Below, piece by piece: positions 1 to 10,411 of a stretch of DNA of 64,000 bases. Under the pieces are notes generated by a model. The model ran no database searches, was not told the DNA's origin, and saw only the letters and a program-made list of their open reading frames with translations. The position numbers were made by a program, and so were the translations under genes. Positions within the stretch are counted from its first letter, which is position 1. Every line of letters begins with the position of its first letter. The DNA comes from Spirabiliibacterium pneumoniae (GTDB taxonomy: Bacteria; Pseudomonadota; Gammaproteobacteria; Enterobacterales; Pasteurellaceae), in assembly GCF_014884995.1 (NCBI RefSeq), contig NZ_JABMII010000001.1:124001-188000 (forward strand), read 5' to 3'.

Positions 1-484
1 TTTCAGGGTTAAGCTCACGAATAGCTTTCACGCACTCAGCAAAATGCCCAGCGCCGCCGTCTCGCAAATCATCACGGTCAACGGAGGTGATCACCACATA
101 GCGCAATTTCATATCACGGATGGTCATCGCCAGCTTGCGCGGCTCCTCTGGATCGGGCGGCAATGGCTTACCATGCGCCACATCACAAAATGGACAGCGT
201 CGGGTGCAAATGGCCCCGAGAATCATAAACGTTGCCGTGCCGTGATTGAAACATTCCGCCAAATTCGGGCAAGAGGCCTCTTCACACACTGAATGCAGCC
301 CATGCTTGCGCATCGCATTTTTAATCCCCTCAATTTTCACGCTGCTGGCGGGTAATTTAATTTTCATCCACGCCGGCTTTGGTAAAAGTTCTTGGTCTGG
401 ATTAATATTTTTAACAGGGATAATTGATGTTTTTGCCGCGTCGCGATATTTCACGCCGCGTTCCATTTTAAACGGCTTGCCCAT
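1..484 (-). CDS. lipA: Lipoyl synthase LipA (partial, C-terminus beyond the window)
   Basis: LipA is a radical-SAM enzyme that inserts two sulfurs into octanoyl groups on E2 and GcvH proteins. The visible N-terminal 161 residues begin [15 protein letters not shown]. They show the auxiliary-cluster cysteines in [12 protein letters not shown] and the radical-SAM CxxxCxxC motif as CTRRCPFC. The start is the ATG at 484, matching the usual LipA N-terminus. It lies 18 bp downstream of lipB, so octanoyl transfer and sulfur insertion are encoded together. The reading frame is open to the window edge. Identification is secure from the motifs and from the ybeD-lipB-lipA order. Confidence 0.96.
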   Translation of the reverse strand, partial: MGKPFKMERGVKYRDAAKTSIIPVKNINPDQELLPKPAWMKIKLPASSVKIEGIKNAMRKHGLHSVCEEASCPNLAECFNHGTATFMILGAICTRRCPFCDVAHGKPLPPDPEEPRKLAMTIRDMKLRYVVITSVDRDDLRDGGAGHFAECVKAIRELNPE

Positions 485-502
485 AAAGTTCTCAGTTAAT
501 GA

Positions 503-1177
503 TTATTGCCACCCTTCACGGTGGTGAAATGTTGTGTAGTGCATAATGTTGCAAAAATGTTGCACCAATTGTGGCGCAACCGTATCGCATTGTAAAGTGC
601 GGTCATCAATTAATTCGCTCAGCTGGCACATTTCAAGCCCCGCATAACCGCAAGGATTAATGTAAGTAAACGGCGTGAGATCAAGGTTCACATTAAGCGC
701 CAGCCCATGAAATGAGCACCCTTTGCGAATGCGAAGCCCCAGCGAGCAAATTTTACGCCCGTCAACATAGACCCCTGGCGCATCAGGTTTTGCGGCACTT
801 TCAATGCCGTAGTCACGCAAAGTGGCAATGACCGTATTTTCTAACGCGCTGACCAACTCTCGTACATTAAAAGTGCGGTTATGCTCTTTGTGGCGTTTAA
901 TATCAATGAGTACATACATCACCTGCTGACCGATGCCGTGATAAGTGATCTGCCCGCCACGATCCGATTGCACCACAGGAATGTCACTTTGACGCAATAA
1001 ATGCTCCGCTTTGCCCGCCTGCCCTTGGGTGAACACCGACGGGTGCTGCACTAGCCAGATTTCATCAAGCGTGTCATCACTGCGCGCATCGGTAAATGCT
1101 TGCATCTTCTCCCATGTGTCAACATAGGGTTGTATGCCGAGCTGACGAATGATAAGCGTTTTGTCTCGCTGTTCCAT
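503..1177 (-). CDS. lipB: Octanoyltransferase LipB
   Basis: LipB moves octanoate from octanoyl-ACP to lipoyl domains in the cytosol, supplying LipA. The 224-residue product has the family motif [13 protein letters not shown], the [16 protein letters not shown] block that carries the catalytic lysine (K in GRKICS), and [11 protein letters not shown]. The ATG at 1177 fits the family length; a longer reading frame upstream would run into ybeD. The 13-bp gap to the ybeD stop consists almost entirely of an uptake signal ending one base before the ATG, so no normal Shine-Dalgarno is visible. Its substrate proteins include the AceF encoded in this window. Confidence 0.95.
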   Translation of the reverse strand: MEQRDKTLIIRQLGIQPYVDTWEKMQAFTDARSDDTLDEIWLVQHPSVFTQGQAGKAEHLLRQSDIPVVQSDRGGQITYHGIGQQVMYVLIDIKRHKEHNRTFNVRELVSALENTVIATLRDYGIESAAKPDAPGVYVDGRKICSLGLRIRKGCSFHGLALNVNLDLTPFTYINPCGYAGLEMCQLSELIDDRTLQCDTVAPQLVQHFCNIMHYTTFHHREGWQ

Positions 1178-1190
1178 AACCGCACTTTGC

Positions 1191-1487
1191 TTACAACACC
1201 ATACGCACGCCGTCGATTTCCGCCAGCGTTTTGTATAAGGTGTCGATTTGTTCAATATTTTGTGCTTGTAGCGTGATAGAAACCGCTTCGTATTTGCCTT
1301 TTGAACTTGGTTTCACCTCTGGGCTGTAATCACCAGGCACCACTTTTTGCACTTCGGCGACCACCTTGTCTTTAAGCGCTGTGTCAGCTAGCCCCATCAC
1401 TTTGAAGGTGAAGCTACACGGGAAGGTGAGCAAATCTTTTAGGGTTTTATCTTCACCTAGATCGTTTAAGTTAATCTCTTTTACCAT
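1191..1487 (-). CDS. ybeD: YbeD family protein (DUF493)
   Basis: This small cytosolic protein has 98 residues (E. coli YbeD has 87) and an ACT-like ferredoxin fold known from the family. It begins [24 protein letters not shown] and contains the family block [22 protein letters not shown]. Its function is unsettled. The gene lies between dacA and lipB as in many gammaproteobacteria, 11 bp after dacA, and is presumably cotranscribed with them. Confidence 0.9.
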   Translation of the reverse strand: MVKEINLNDLGEDKTLKDLLTFPCSFTFKVMGLADTALKDKVVAEVQKVVPGDYSPEVKPSSKGKYEAVSITLQAQNIEQIDTLYKTLAEIDGVRMVL

Positions 1488-1498
1488 CGTATTCTCTC

Positions 1499-2689
1499 TT
1501 AAAATAGGCTTTTCACGGTCAACACAACCCAGTCAACCATCTTGCCAAAAAAGCCTGCCTCTTCCACACTTTCAAGCACTTGCAAATCTACTGTGGCGAC
1601 GTCTTTGCCGTCGAGTTGATAAACCACTTTACCCACGCTTTGTCCTTTGGCCAATGGCGCTTCTAAAAAGCGATTATTCAACTCGTAGCGGGCTTTGAGC
1701 TCACTCATTTTGCCTTTTGGAATGGTGATAAAGCCATCCTCTAGCGTGCCCAGTTTGACTTTATTTTCCGCCCCGTAATACACGCTTTGCTCTGAAACGA
1801 CCGTGCCAGCCTTAAATGGTTTTAAGGTTTCAAAATGGTTAAAGCCCCATTGCAAAATCTTCTTGCTTTCCACCTCACGGCCTTTATACGTTGGCACCCC
1901 CATCACCACAGATACAAAGCGTGTGTCGCCATTCACCGCTGACGCCACTAAATTGTAGCCCGCTTGATCGGTATGGCCTGTTTTGATGCCATCGACTTGT
2001 AAATTTTTATCCCATAGCAAGCCGTTGCGGTTATTTTGCTTGATTTTATTAAACGTGAAATCTTTTTGCGCATAAATGTGATATTCATCTGGCAGATCAC
2101 GAATTAAGTGGCTGCCGATCACCGCCATATCGTAAGCAGAGGAATATTGCCCGTCAGCATCCAGCCCATGCACGGTGGCAAAGTGGGTATTTTTCAGCCC
2201 AAATTGCTGAACATATTGATTCATCAACTCAATAAAATTGTGCTCACTGCCCGTTAAATGCTCCGCTAATGCGACACACGCATCGTTACCAGAGGCGATG
2301 ATCACACCATGGTTGAGATCGCTGACACTCACTTGCTGATTGATATTTAAAAACATCTTTGATGAGCCTGGGAATTTTTTCCCCCACGCATTTTCACTCA
2401 CAGTCACGATGTCATCATTATGGATTTTGCCTTTTTTTATCGCATCACCCACCACATAACTGGTCATCATTTTCGTCAAGCTCGCGGGAGCATAACGTTC
2501 ATTCATATCTTTTTGTGCCAATACGACACCTGTGTGATAATCCAGCAACACAAAACTTTTGGCATTCAGTTGTGGCGTTGGAATATTAAATTCCTGCGCT
2601 TCGCCCTCAGCGAAACTGAAACTAGAAACAGATAAAGTTGCTGCTAACAACGTTACGGCTGATTTTGAGTGTTTAAACATAGCAAACAA
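1499..2689 (-). CDS. dacA: D-alanyl-D-alanine carboxypeptidase DacA (PBP5/6 type)
   Basis: DacA is a periplasmic membrane-anchored enzyme that trims the terminal D-Ala from peptidoglycan pentapeptides. The 396 residues start with a signal peptide ending near SFSFA. The three active-site motifs are visible: SxxK as S70-L-T-K73, SxN as S133-G-N135, and KTG at 236-238 followed by HT. The C-terminal PBP5-associated domain ends in an amphipathic tail ([18 protein letters not shown]) typical of the membrane anchor. It lies between rlpA and ybeD in the conserved cell-wall cluster. Confidence 0.95.
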   Translation of the reverse strand: MFAMFKHSKSAVTLLAATLSVSSFSFAEGEAQEFNIPTPQLNAKSFVLLDYHTGVVLAQKDMNERYAPASLTKMMTSYVVGDAIKKGKIHNDDIVTVSENAWGKKFPGSSKMFLNINQQVSVSDLNHGVIIASGNDACVALAEHLTGSEHNFIELMNQYVQQFGLKNTHFATVHGLDADGQYSSAYDMAVIGSHLIRDLPDEYHIYAQKDFTFNKIKQNNRNGLLWDKNLQVDGIKTGHTDQAGYNLVASAVNGDTRFVSVVMGVPTYKGREVESKKILQWGFNHFETLKPFKAGTVVSEQSVYYGAENKVKLGTLEDGFITIPKGKMSELKARYELNNRFLEAPLAKGQSVGKVVYQLDGKDVATVDLQVLESVEEAGFFGKMVDWVVLTVKSLF

Positions 2690-2700
2690 ACTCCTTTGGC

Positions 2701-3603
2701 TTATTTTGCGTTATAAGAATATAAAATGTTTTCCTTTTGCCCTTCTTTCACCAGCTGAGACTTCAACTGATTAACCATGCTCTTGCTGGCGATTGGGCCG
2801 AATTTCACTTTGTAGCGTTCTCCATCACGAATAATTTCGCTGTTGATATTATCCATGGTGAGTTTAGCAATAAGCTGCTTGGCTTGTTTGTCACTGCCAA
2901 GATTGACACTTTGCAATTCATAAGTATGGGCAGACACGCTCACGTTTTGCGGCGCGTTTTGTGCGGTTTCGACCGCACTTTGGCTTTCGCCTTGTGCGAT
3001 TTCAACGGCATTTTGCGCGTCTTTTTGCCCTGGTAAGGGCAAATTTTTACGTTTGGCAATGGTCATCAGCTTTTCACCACCTGGTCCACTGATATTGCCG
3101 TGGCGGTCCACATGCACAACGTCCAATTTCACTTTAGCCGTGCCACGGTTAAGCATACCAAGCTCGCGCGCAGCTGCTTTAGATAGATCAATTTTCCGAT
3201 CACCCACAAATGGCCCGCGATCATTGACTCGTACCACCACTTTGCGCCCGTTATGCAAATTGGTTACCAATACATAACTTGGAATTGGCAAGCGTTTGTG
3301 TGCCGCGGTGAGTAAATTTTCGTTATAAATTTCCCCACTGGAAGTTTTACGTCCATTAAATTTTTTAGCGTAAAAGCTTGCTGTACCCGTCACCGAGTAT
3401 TCTTTTGCCATTTCGTGATTAAGTGTTTTGTAGGTTTGCCCGTTCACTGTATAGGAATGGCTTTTGCTTTTAGCTGACTGACTCAAGGCAGGGCCTTTCA
3501 CGCCGTAATACTTCTCAAGCGCGCCACCCGCATTAGCAAACGCCGTTTGCATGCCTATACACAGTGAGAGCAAACTCCAGAGTGTGAATTTTACATAGTT
3601 CAT
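2701..3603 (-). CDS. rlpA: Septal ring lytic transglycosylase RlpA
   Basis: RlpA cleaves or binds naked glycan strands at the division site. The product has an N-terminal signal sequence, a double-psi beta-barrel around residues 75-165 (TGTASFYAKKFNGRKTSSGEIY, then VRVNDRGPFVGDRKIDLS with the catalytic-type Asp) and a C-terminal SPOR domain (about 220-300) for septal peptidoglycan binding. I place the start at the ATG at 3603, which has AGGAC at a good distance; an ATG at 3618 gives five extra residues. No lipobox is visible, unlike E. coli RlpA. The linker contains the uptake-signal-encoded residues SAV. Confidence 0.9.
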   Translation of the reverse strand: MNYVKFTLWSLLSLCIGMQTAFANAGGALEKYYGVKGPALSQSAKSKSHSYTVNGQTYKTLNHEMAKEYSVTGTASFYAKKFNGRKTSSGEIYNENLLTAAHKRLPIPSYVLVTNLHNGRKVVVRVNDRGPFVGDRKIDLSKAAARELGMLNRGTAKVKLDVVHVDRHGNISGPGGEKLMTIAKRKNLPLPGQKDAQNAVEIAQGESQSAVETAQNAPQNVSVSAHTYELQSVNLGSDKQAKQLIAKLTMDNINSEIIRDGERYKVKFGPIASKSMVNQLKSQLVKEGQKENILYSYNAK

Positions 3604-3622
3604 AAAAAGTCCTCGCAATACC

Positions 3623-4738
3623 TTAAAGGTATTGTGTAATTTTTCGCTTGTGGGTGTGGATTGACATAATCAGCCCAAATCCTGCCATCAGCGTCACAAA
3701 AGACGTGCCACCATAGCTAACAAGCGGTAATGGTACGCCAACCACCGGCAAAATACCGCTGACCATGCCGATGTTGACAAAAATATAAACAAAAAAGATT
3801 AAAATTATCGCACCTGTTAAGATGCGGCCAAACGAAGTGTCGGCTTTGCCAGCAATCATCAAACCACGGATGATGATAAACATATAAATCGCCAGCAAAA
3901 TCAACACACCAATTAAGCCGTGCTCTTCACCGAGCACTGCAAAAATAAAATCGGTATGTGGTTCGGGCAAAAATTCCAATTGCGACTGTGTGCCTTGCAT
4001 CCAGCCTTTGCCAAACAGCCCGCCTGATCCAATGGCGATTTTCGACTGAATAATGTGATAGCCCGCCCCCAGTGGATCTGACTCAGGGTCAAACAACGTC
4101 ATCACGCGGGTGCGTTGATAATCGTGCATTAAAAAATACCACATGATTGGGATAAAGCCTGCTAAGCCCACCACAGCCCCTGCAATCAACCGCCAGCTCA
4201 TCCCCGCTAAGAATACAACAAATATGCCCGATGCGCTAACTAAAATCGACGTCCCCAAATCAGGCTGAATAGCCACCAAAATGGTCGGCACAAAAATCAT
4301 AGCCAGTGCAATGAACGTGTTCCAAAAGCTCGGCGGTAGCTTTTGCCGCCCTAAATAGACCGCCACCATCAGTGGCACCGAAAGTTTAACAATCTCTGAC
4401 GGTTGAAAACGAAATAAGCCCAAATTCAACCAACGCTGCGCGCCCTTACTGGTGGTGCCAATCACATCTACTAAAATCAACAACACAATGCCAATAACAT
4501 ACCAATAAGGCGCAATGCGTTCATAAAAACGTGGCGGCAGTTGTGCCATCACGATCATCACCGTAAAGCCCAGCGCAATTTGAATCACACGGCTTTGGAA
4601 CATTGCCTCACTGGCACCTGATGCACTATAAAGCACAATCAAGCCATAGGCACTAATGACTACCAGCCCTAAAAACAGCCAGAAATCTAAATGCAATCGC
4701 GCCCACAGCCCACCGAAAAAGCGTTTTTCCTCACTCAT
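3623..4738 (-). CDS. mrdB: Rod-shape SEDS glycosyltransferase RodA (MrdB)
   Basis: RodA is the peptidoglycan polymerase of the elongasome, working with PBP2. The 371-residue polytopic protein has about ten membrane segments and SEDS hallmarks: the [10 protein letters not shown] segment, the conserved loop [41 protein letters not shown] (key residues around W-x-x-G-T-Q and the E-x-H-T-D-F-I-F-A block) and [11 protein letters not shown] near the C-terminus. The start ATG overlaps the mrdA stop, implying translational coupling with its transpeptidase partner. Confidence 0.96.
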   Translation of the reverse strand: MSEEKRFFGGLWARLHLDFWLFLGLVVISAYGLIVLYSASGASEAMFQSRVIQIALGFTVMIVMAQLPPRFYERIAPYWYVIGIVLLILVDVIGTTSKGAQRWLNLGLFRFQPSEIVKLSVPLMVAVYLGRQKLPPSFWNTFIALAMIFVPTILVAIQPDLGTSILVSASGIFVVFLAGMSWRLIAGAVVGLAGFIPIMWYFLMHDYQRTRVMTLFDPESDPLGAGYHIIQSKIAIGSGGLFGKGWMQGTQSQLEFLPEPHTDFIFAVLGEEHGLIGVLILLAIYMFIIIRGLMIAGKADTSFGRILTGAIILIFFVYIFVNIGMVSGILPVVGVPLPLVSYGGTSFVTLMAGFGLIMSIHTHKRKITQYL

Positions 4739-6636
4739 GGCTGCGCCTCCTGCGGTGTAACCGCACTTTGTGCGTTATCCTCTTTAATATGCCCCATGCG
4801 CAGCAAATAATAATCAAGAATTTGGCGCGCAAGCGGTGCCGCATTGCTCGAGCCGCCGCCAGCATTTTCGAGGAAAATAGACAACGCAATTTTAGGCTCA
4901 TTGTAAGGCGCAAAAGAGATAAACCAAGCATGATCGTGCAAATGCTTAGCGAGGCTTTTCGCATCATATTTTTGATTCTCTTTCAAACCAAACACCTGCG
5001 CAGTGCCTGATTTGCCTGCGGCATAGTATGGCATGCCCGTAAACGCTTTACGCGCTGTGCCTGATGGCCCATAAAGCACTGAAAACATGCCTTGCTTGGC
5101 TGCGTTCCAATAGGCATTGGGCACACCCGTGATATCTTCATACAATTTTGGGTCCTGATATGGCTGAATCTGGTTACCAATAATTTCTTTCATAAAGTGC
5201 GGTGTGTTCACTTTACCATTATTAATTAAAATACTCAGCGCCTTAACCACCTGCAATGGCGTGGCCGTCCAATAACCTTGCCCTATACCCACAGGAATCG
5301 TATCCCCCATCACCCACGATTTTTTAAAACGTTTGCGCTTCCATTCACGATCTGGCATCACGCCGGTGGTTTCCTCACGAATATCCACGCCAGTCGGCAA
5401 GCCAAAACCGAACTTTTTCATCCATTTAGAAAAACGTGTGATGCCCATATCGTAAACCACTTGATAGAAATAGGTATCTGCCGATTCCATAATCGCTTTA
5501 TTCAAATTCAGCCGCCCGTGGCCACTTTTCAACCAGTCGCGATAACGTCGTTCTGTGCCCGGCAGCACCCAATAACCTGGGTCGTAAATGGTGCTGCTAG
5601 TGCTGATCACGCCCTCTTGCAATGCCGCCACCGCTGAAAATGGTTTGATAGTTGACGCTGGTGGAAATGCCCCTTGCGTGGTGCGGCTGTATAACGGTCG
5701 GTCTGGATCGTTAAGCAAAGTGCGGTAATCCTTACCTGAAATGCCGCCCACAAATAAATTGTTGTCATAAGTCGGGCTGGAGACCATTGCCAAAATACTG
5801 TTGTCACGCGGGTCAAGCACCACCACTGCACCACGACGCCCGTCCAGCAACTGGCGAATGTAGCGCTGCAGTTCGATGTCGATGGTCAACTTGATGCTTT
5901 TGCCCGATACCGCTGGCTGTTGACGCAACGTGCGTATCACCTTGCCGCGGTTATTGACTTCTACTTCTTCAAAGCCCACCTCGCCGTGGAGTTCGTCTTC
6001 ATAATAGCGCTCAATCCCGAGCTTACCAATATCACTCGAGCCTGCGTAATTGGCTAGTTTGTCATCTTTTTTCAGTTTTTCGACGTCTTTATCATTAATT
6101 TTCGCCACATAGCCTAGAATATGGGTCATATCCTCTCCGTAAGGATAGTGCCGCTTGAAATAAGGGCGTACTTCAAGGCTAGGAAACTTATATTGCTCCA
6201 CCGCAAAGCGAGCGATCTGCTCTTCGGTTAAATTGGGTTTGAGCAAAATTGGGGTGTAACGTGAGTTACGACGGCGCTCTTTTTTAAACGCCTCAATGTC
6301 TTCGTCTTGCAAGCCGACAATCTGGCGCAGCGCGTCGTAGGTTTGTTCCAAATTTTCGGTTTTCTCTGGCACGATATACAGCCCGAAAAACGTTAAATTT
6401 TCCGCCAGCACATGTCCATTACGATCATAAATTAATCCACGCGTTGGGGGAACGGGCAGCAATTTAATACGGTTACCGTTCGAGCGGGTTTGGTAATTCT
6501 CAAAATCGCGCACTTGCAAGTGATAGAGATTTAATAATAGCAATGCCAGCAAAATAATGACGCCAATAAACGCCACCAGCGCCCGTCGTAAAAACAGGTT
6601 CTGCTCTGCTTTGTTATCTCGAATAATCTCTTTCAC
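4735..6636 (-). CDS. mrdA: Penicillin-binding protein 2 (MrdA), elongasome transpeptidase
   Basis: PBP2 is the class B transpeptidase that crosslinks peptidoglycan made by RodA. The 633 residues comprise an N-terminal membrane anchor (about 17-41), the dimerisation/pedestal region and the transpeptidase domain. That domain has SxxK at S328-T-I-K331, an SxD motif in ESADTYF and KSGTAQ near residue 545. Translation starts at a GTG (6636). As at lipB, an uptake signal ends just before the start codon and occupies the usual ribosome-binding position. The C-terminal tail also carries an uptake signal (QSAVTPQ) and overlaps the rodA start. Confidence 0.96.
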   Translation of the reverse strand: MKEIIRDNKAEQNLFLRRALVAFIGVIILLALLLLNLYHLQVRDFENYQTRSNGNRIKLLPVPPTRGLIYDRNGHVLAENLTFFGLYIVPEKTENLEQTYDALRQIVGLQDEDIEAFKKERRRNSRYTPILLKPNLTEEQIARFAVEQYKFPSLEVRPYFKRHYPYGEDMTHILGYVAKINDKDVEKLKKDDKLANYAGSSDIGKLGIERYYEDELHGEVGFEEVEVNNRGKVIRTLRQQPAVSGKSIKLTIDIELQRYIRQLLDGRRGAVVVLDPRDNSILAMVSSPTYDNNLFVGGISGKDYRTLLNDPDRPLYSRTTQGAFPPASTIKPFSAVAALQEGVISTSSTIYDPGYWVLPGTERRYRDWLKSGHGRLNLNKAIMESADTYFYQVVYDMGITRFSKWMKKFGFGLPTGVDIREETTGVMPDREWKRKRFKKSWVMGDTIPVGIGQGYWTATPLQVVKALSILINNGKVNTPHFMKEIIGNQIQPYQDPKLYEDITGVPNAYWNAAKQGMFSVLYGPSGTARKAFTGMPYYAAGKSGTAQVFGLKENQKYDAKSLAKHLHDHAWFISFAPYNEPKIALSIFLENAGGGSSNAAPLARQILDYYLLRMGHIKEDNAQSAVTPQEAQP

Positions 6637-6650
6637 AACCGCACTTTCTC

Positions 6651-7118
6651 TTATTCACGATGGTAAGGGTGATTGGTGGACAAGCTCCAAGCACGATATA
6701 AACTCTCCGCCACTACCACGCGCACCAACGGATGTGGCAGGGTTAAGGGTGAAAGTGACCAGCTGCGCTCAGCGGCAGCTTTAACCGCACTTGATAATCC
6801 CTCAGGCCCGCCAATTAGCAAGCTGACATCGCGCCCGTCTTGCTTCCAGCTTTCCAACTGGGTTGCGAGCTGCTCGGTGGTCCATGGCTTGCCTGGAATG
6901 TCTAAAGTGACAATCATCGATTTACCACACGCCGCTAACATCAGCTCACCTTCTTTGTCTAAAATGCGTTTAATATCCGCATTTTTGCCACGTTTGCCCG
7001 CAGGAATTTCCACCAGCTCAAGTGGCATTTCTTTTGGAAAGCGGCGCTGATATTCATGAAAACCTTCGCTGACCCAGCTAGGCATTTTCACGCCCACGGC
7101 GATAAGCTGAATTTTCAC
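6651..7118 (-). CDS. rlmH: 23S rRNA pseudouridine-1915 N3-methyltransferase RlmH
   Basis: RlmH is a SPOUT-class SAM enzyme that methylates pseudouridine 1915 in helix 69 of 23S rRNA on assembled ribosomes. At 155 residues it matches the family length. The knot motifs are visible: [10 protein letters not shown] and the C-terminal [25 protein letters not shown] ending in NHPYHRE, the typical substrate-binding tail. It begins 1 bp after the rsfS stop and is followed by mrdA. The rsfS-rlmH pairing is widely conserved. Confidence 0.97.
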   Translation of the reverse strand: MKIQLIAVGVKMPSWVSEGFHEYQRRFPKEMPLELVEIPAGKRGKNADIKRILDKEGELMLAACGKSMIVTLDIPGKPWTTEQLATQLESWKQDGRDVSLLIGGPEGLSSAVKAAAERSWSLSPLTLPHPLVRVVVAESLYRAWSLSTNHPYHRE

Positions 7119-7119
7119 C

Positions 7120-7446
7120 TTAACCCCAAAGTTTTTCTAATTGGTAGAGATCTCGGCTTTCTTGCTGCATAACGTGCACAATCACCTGCCCGAAATCGAC
7201 CACCACCCAATCAGCGGTTTCAATACCTTCAGCGCCAAATGCGTCAAAACCGCACTTTTTACATTGCTCCGTAAGATTTTGTGCAATGGATCCCACATGG
7301 CGGCTCGACGTGCCCGTGCAGATCACCATATTATCGGTAATGCTGCTGTTGGCGCGTACGTCAAACACATCAATATCGGTGGCTTTTAAATCGTCTAAAA
7401 TTGTTGTCACTGTTTGGACTAATGAATCTTGCAAAAGTTTCCCCAT
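7120..7446 (-). CDS. rsfS: Ribosomal silencing factor RsfS
   Basis: RsfS binds uL14 on the 50S subunit and blocks subunit joining in poor growth conditions. The 108-residue product starts [25 protein letters not shown] and carries the family core [22 protein letters not shown] and [21 protein letters not shown]. The reading frame extends upstream to 7554 but only through low-complexity sequence and a terminator hairpin, so the ATG at 7446 is preferred. It is the first gene of the minus-strand run that continues to lipA. Confidence 0.95.
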   Translation of the reverse strand: MGKLLQDSLVQTVTTILDDLKATDIDVFDVRANSSITDNMVICTGTSSRHVGSIAQNLTEQCKKCGFDAFGAEGIETADWVVVDFGQVIVHVMQQESRDLYQLEKLWG

Positions 7447-7516
7447 AGATTGTGTTAAAAATAAAATAAACAAAGGCGGAATTATAACCGCACTTGTAAA
7501 AAAAGCGAAATGCCTG

Positions 7517-7543
7517 ACCGCACTTTTGGTAGCAAAGTGCGGT
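7517..7543 (-). terminator. Inverted uptake-signal pair, likely rhlB terminator
   Basis: ACCGCACTTTT and AAAGTGCGGT face each other across a short loop, forming a GC-rich stem. The hairpin lies 14 bp downstream of the rhlB stop and upstream of rsfS. In this family such pairs commonly serve as intrinsic terminators; that role here is inferred. Confidence 0.7.
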
Positions 7544-7556
7544 TGCGTGGTCATAA

Positions 7557-8825
7557 TTAGCGTGAAAAATTCCGTCGGCGAGAGGTGCTGCGATTGCCTG
7601 TGCGCTGATTGTTATTGCTGGTGCGACGGCGGCGCTGCGGTTTTGGCAAGTCGGTTAAAAGTGCGGTTTCGTCATATTGGCTAACGGGAATATGGTGGCC
7701 AATGTAATCTTCAATCGCAGGCAAGTTCATGGCATATTGCTCGCAGGCAAAACTGATGGATTTGCCTGTTTCACCCGCACGACCTGTACGCCCAATGCGG
7801 TGCACATAGTCTTCGCAATCATCTGGCAAATCATAGTTAAACACATGGGTCACGGCTGGAATGTGCAAGCCACGCGCGGCCACATCTGTCGCAACTAAAA
7901 TATCCAACGCACCTTGGGTGAATTTATCAAGTAAGGCTAAACGTTTGTTTTGCGCCACATCACCTGTGAGCAAGCCAACGCGATGACCGTCAGCGACCAA
8001 ATGCGCCCAGATGTTTTCACACTGATGTTTAGTATTGGCAAAAATAATGCAGCGATCTGGCCATTCTTCTTCCAGCAACGTTTGCAGCAAGCGCATCTTA
8101 TCTTGATTGGATGGATAAAACAGCTCTTCAGAGATTTGCGCCGCAGTTTTTTGCTGCGGTTCAATTTCGATATATTCTGGATCGTTCATGTCTTCAAAGG
8201 CCAGCTCGCGGACACGATAGGAAAGCGTGGCGGAAAATAACATCGTCAAGCGCTCGGTGTTGGCTGGGCAGCGGCGCAGCAGATAACGAATGTCACGAAT
8301 AAAGCCGAGATCGAACATACGATCCGCCTCATCCAGTACCACCACTTGGATTTTATCGAGGTTGATGATGTTTTGTTTGACATAATCGATAACGCGCCCA
8401 GTGGTGCCAATCAGCACATCCACGCCTTGTTCGATGGCTTTAAGCTGCTTATCGTAGCCATCACCACCATAGGCCAGTGCGGTTTTCAACCCCGTTTGTG
8501 CGCTCAAGGTGTCGGCATCGTGGGCGATTTGCACCGCCAACTCACGGGTAGGCGCCAAAATTAGCGCGCGCGGTTGATTAGTGCGCACCGCACTTTCTTG
8601 ATCTTTCAATAAATGGTGGAAAGTGGCAATCAAAAACGCCATGGTTTTCCCCGTACCCGTTTGCGCCTGCCCTGCCACATCGCGCCCAGAGAGCGTGATC
8701 GGCAAGGTGAGCGCTTGAATCGGCGTACAGAAATCAAACCCCTTGCACGCAAGTGCTTGCGCAACTTGCGGATGTAGCGACAATTCGCTAAAACGCAATG
8801 AGGTAAGGTGGGTAGTTTTTTCCAT
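7557..8825 (-). CDS. rhlB: ATP-dependent RNA helicase RhlB
   Basis: RhlB is the DEAD-box helicase that unwinds structured RNA, in E. coli as part of the RNA degradosome. The 422 residues show the Q motif (GFDFCTPIQ), Walker [18 protein letters not shown] (DEAD), SAT in LFSATLS, and [10 protein letters not shown]. The C-terminus is short and Arg-rich ([18 protein letters not shown]), an RNA-binding tail. I use the ATG at 8825, preceded by AAAGGAG and matching E. coli RhlB. The longer upstream frame has no support. It is divergent from rho. Confidence 0.95.
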   Translation of the reverse strand: MEKTTHLTSLRFSELSLHPQVAQALACKGFDFCTPIQALTLPITLSGRDVAGQAQTGTGKTMAFLIATFHHLLKDQESAVRTNQPRALILAPTRELAVQIAHDADTLSAQTGLKTALAYGGDGYDKQLKAIEQGVDVLIGTTGRVIDYVKQNIINLDKIQVVVLDEADRMFDLGFIRDIRYLLRRCPANTERLTMLFSATLSYRVRELAFEDMNDPEYIEIEPQQKTAAQISEELFYPSNQDKMRLLQTLLEEEWPDRCIIFANTKHQCENIWAHLVADGHRVGLLTGDVAQNKRLALLDKFTQGALDILVATDVAARGLHIPAVTHVFNYDLPDDCEDYVHRIGRTGRAGETGKSISFACEQYAMNLPAIEDYIGHHIPVSQYDETALLTDLPKPQRRRRTSNNNQRTGNRSTSRRRNFSR

Positions 8826-9053
8826 GACGACTCCTTTAATTGTTTTCAAAGTCCTAAGCATAGCATTTTGCGTCATTATCCACAAAATAAACTTGATTTT
8901 TATCACATAATTGCACGGTTATGGCGGAATTTCGCAAATCAGGCTAGACAGTGCACGGTTTTAATGGTAATTTTACGCCCATTCAAAATTTTAGTGCGAC
9001 CGCACTTTAACATTCCATTAATCAATTCAATTTACACTTTTCTATATTACATT

Positions 9054-10316
9054 ATGAATTTAACAGAACTGAAAAACACGCCTGTCTCTGAGCTAGTTAA
9101 GCTCGGCGAAGAGCAAATGGGGTTAGAAAATTTAGCCCGCTTGCGCAAACAAGACATTATTTTTGCGATCTTAAAACAGCACGCTAAAAGCGGCGAAGAC
9201 ATCTTCGGCGACGGCGTACTAGAAATTCTACCTGATGGCTTTGGCTTTTTGCGCTCAGCCGATAGCTCCTATTTGGCAGGGCCTGATGATATTTATGTTT
9301 CACCAAGCCAAATCCGCCGTTTTAACTTGCGCACAGGCGATATGGTGGAAGGCAAAATCCGCCCACCGAAAGAAGGCGAGCGCTATTTTGCCTTATTAAA
9401 AATCAAAGAAGTCAACGCCGACAAACCTGAAATCTCCCGCAACAAAATCCTATTTGAAAACTTAACTCCGCTGCACGCCAACTCCCGCATGTATATGGAG
9501 CGCGGCAACGGCTCAACAGAAGATCTCACCTCTCGCATTCTCGACCTTGCGGCGCCAATCGGTAAAGGTCAACGTGGCTTGATTGTCGCGCCACCTAAAG
9601 CAGGGAAAACCATGTTGCTGCAAAGCATTGCACAAAGCATCACCTACAACTACCCTGAATGTGTGCTAATGGTGTTGTTGATCGACGAGCGCCCAGAAGA
9701 AGTGACCGAGATGCAACGCATGGTGAAAGGTGAAGTGGTGGCCTCGACCTTTGACGAGCCAGCAACACGCCATGTGCAAGTGGCGGAAATGGTGATTGAA
9801 AAAGCTAAACGCTTAGTTGAACACAAAAAAGACGTGGTGATCTTGCTTGACTCCATCACCCGACTCGCGCGCGCATATAACACCGTGACCCCAGCATCAG
9901 GAAAAATTCTCTCAGGTGGGGTGGACGCTAATGCGCTGCACCGCCCAAAACGCTTTTTTGGTGCGGCGCGTAACGTGGAAGAAGGCGGTAGCTTAACCAT
10001 TATCGCCACCGCACTTGTAGATACAGGCTCAAAGATGGATGAAGTGATCTACGAAGAATTTAAAGGTACAGGTAACATGGAATTGCACCTTTCACGCAAA
10101 ATTGCTGAAAAACGCGTATTCCCAGCCATTGACTTCAACCGCTCAGGTACCCGTAAAGAAGAGCTACTCACCACCCCTGATGAGCTGCAAAAAATGTGGA
10201 TTCTGCGCAAAATTGTTCACCCAATGGGTGAGATTGAAGCGATGGAATTCTTGCTCGATAAACTGGCGATGGCGAAAACCAACGAAGAGTTTTTTGAAGT
10301 GATGAAACGCTCGTAA
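9054..10316 (+). CDS. rho: Transcription termination factor Rho
   Basis: Rho is the hexameric RNA-dependent ATPase that terminates transcription. The 420 residues match E. coli Rho (419) from [20 protein letters not shown] onward. They include the primary RNA-binding domain ([23 protein letters not shown]), Walker [10 protein letters not shown], Walker [17 protein letters not shown], the Q-loop region [27 protein letters not shown] and the C-terminal EVMKRS. The ATG at 9054 is the family start; an in-frame extension back to 8808 lies in leader sequence. The 228-bp gap to rhlB is long enough for a regulated leader, but no leader peptide is recognisable. Confidence 0.97.
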   Translation: MNLTELKNTPVSELVKLGEEQMGLENLARLRKQDIIFAILKQHAKSGEDIFGDGVLEILPDGFGFLRSADSSYLAGPDDIYVSPSQIRRFNLRTGDMVEGKIRPPKEGERYFALLKIKEVNADKPEISRNKILFENLTPLHANSRMYMERGNGSTEDLTSRILDLAAPIGKGQRGLIVAPPKAGKTMLLQSIAQSITYNYPECVLMVLLIDERPEEVTEMQRMVKGEVVASTFDEPATRHVQVAEMVIEKAKRLVEHKKDVVILLDSITRLARAYNTVTPASGKILSGGVDANALHRPKRFFGAARNVEEGGSLTIIATALVDTGSKMDEVIYEEFKGTGNMELHLSRKIAEKRVFPAIDFNRSGTRKEELLTTPDELQKMWILRKIVHPMGEIEAMEFLLDKLAMAKTNEEFFEVMKRS

Positions 10317-10335
10317 CCGCACTTTTCCAATTAAA

Positions 10336-10361
10336 CGCCCGCACATTGCGGGTGTTTTTTT
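10336..10361 (+). terminator. Rho-independent terminator of rho
   Basis: CCCGCA and TGCGGG flank a CAT loop and are followed by G-T and a run of seven T. It lies 20 bp after the rho stop, a standard intrinsic terminator. Confidence 0.85.
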
Positions 10362-10411
10362 ACCGATAAGCTGTTATAGTAACAAAAACGTTACAAATTA
10401 AGGGGAAATGA

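Noticed and set aside
8826-9053. Leader peptide for rho
   Set aside because: The only short frame seen (8 codons, MAEFRKSG) has no convincing ribosome site or similarity to known leaders.
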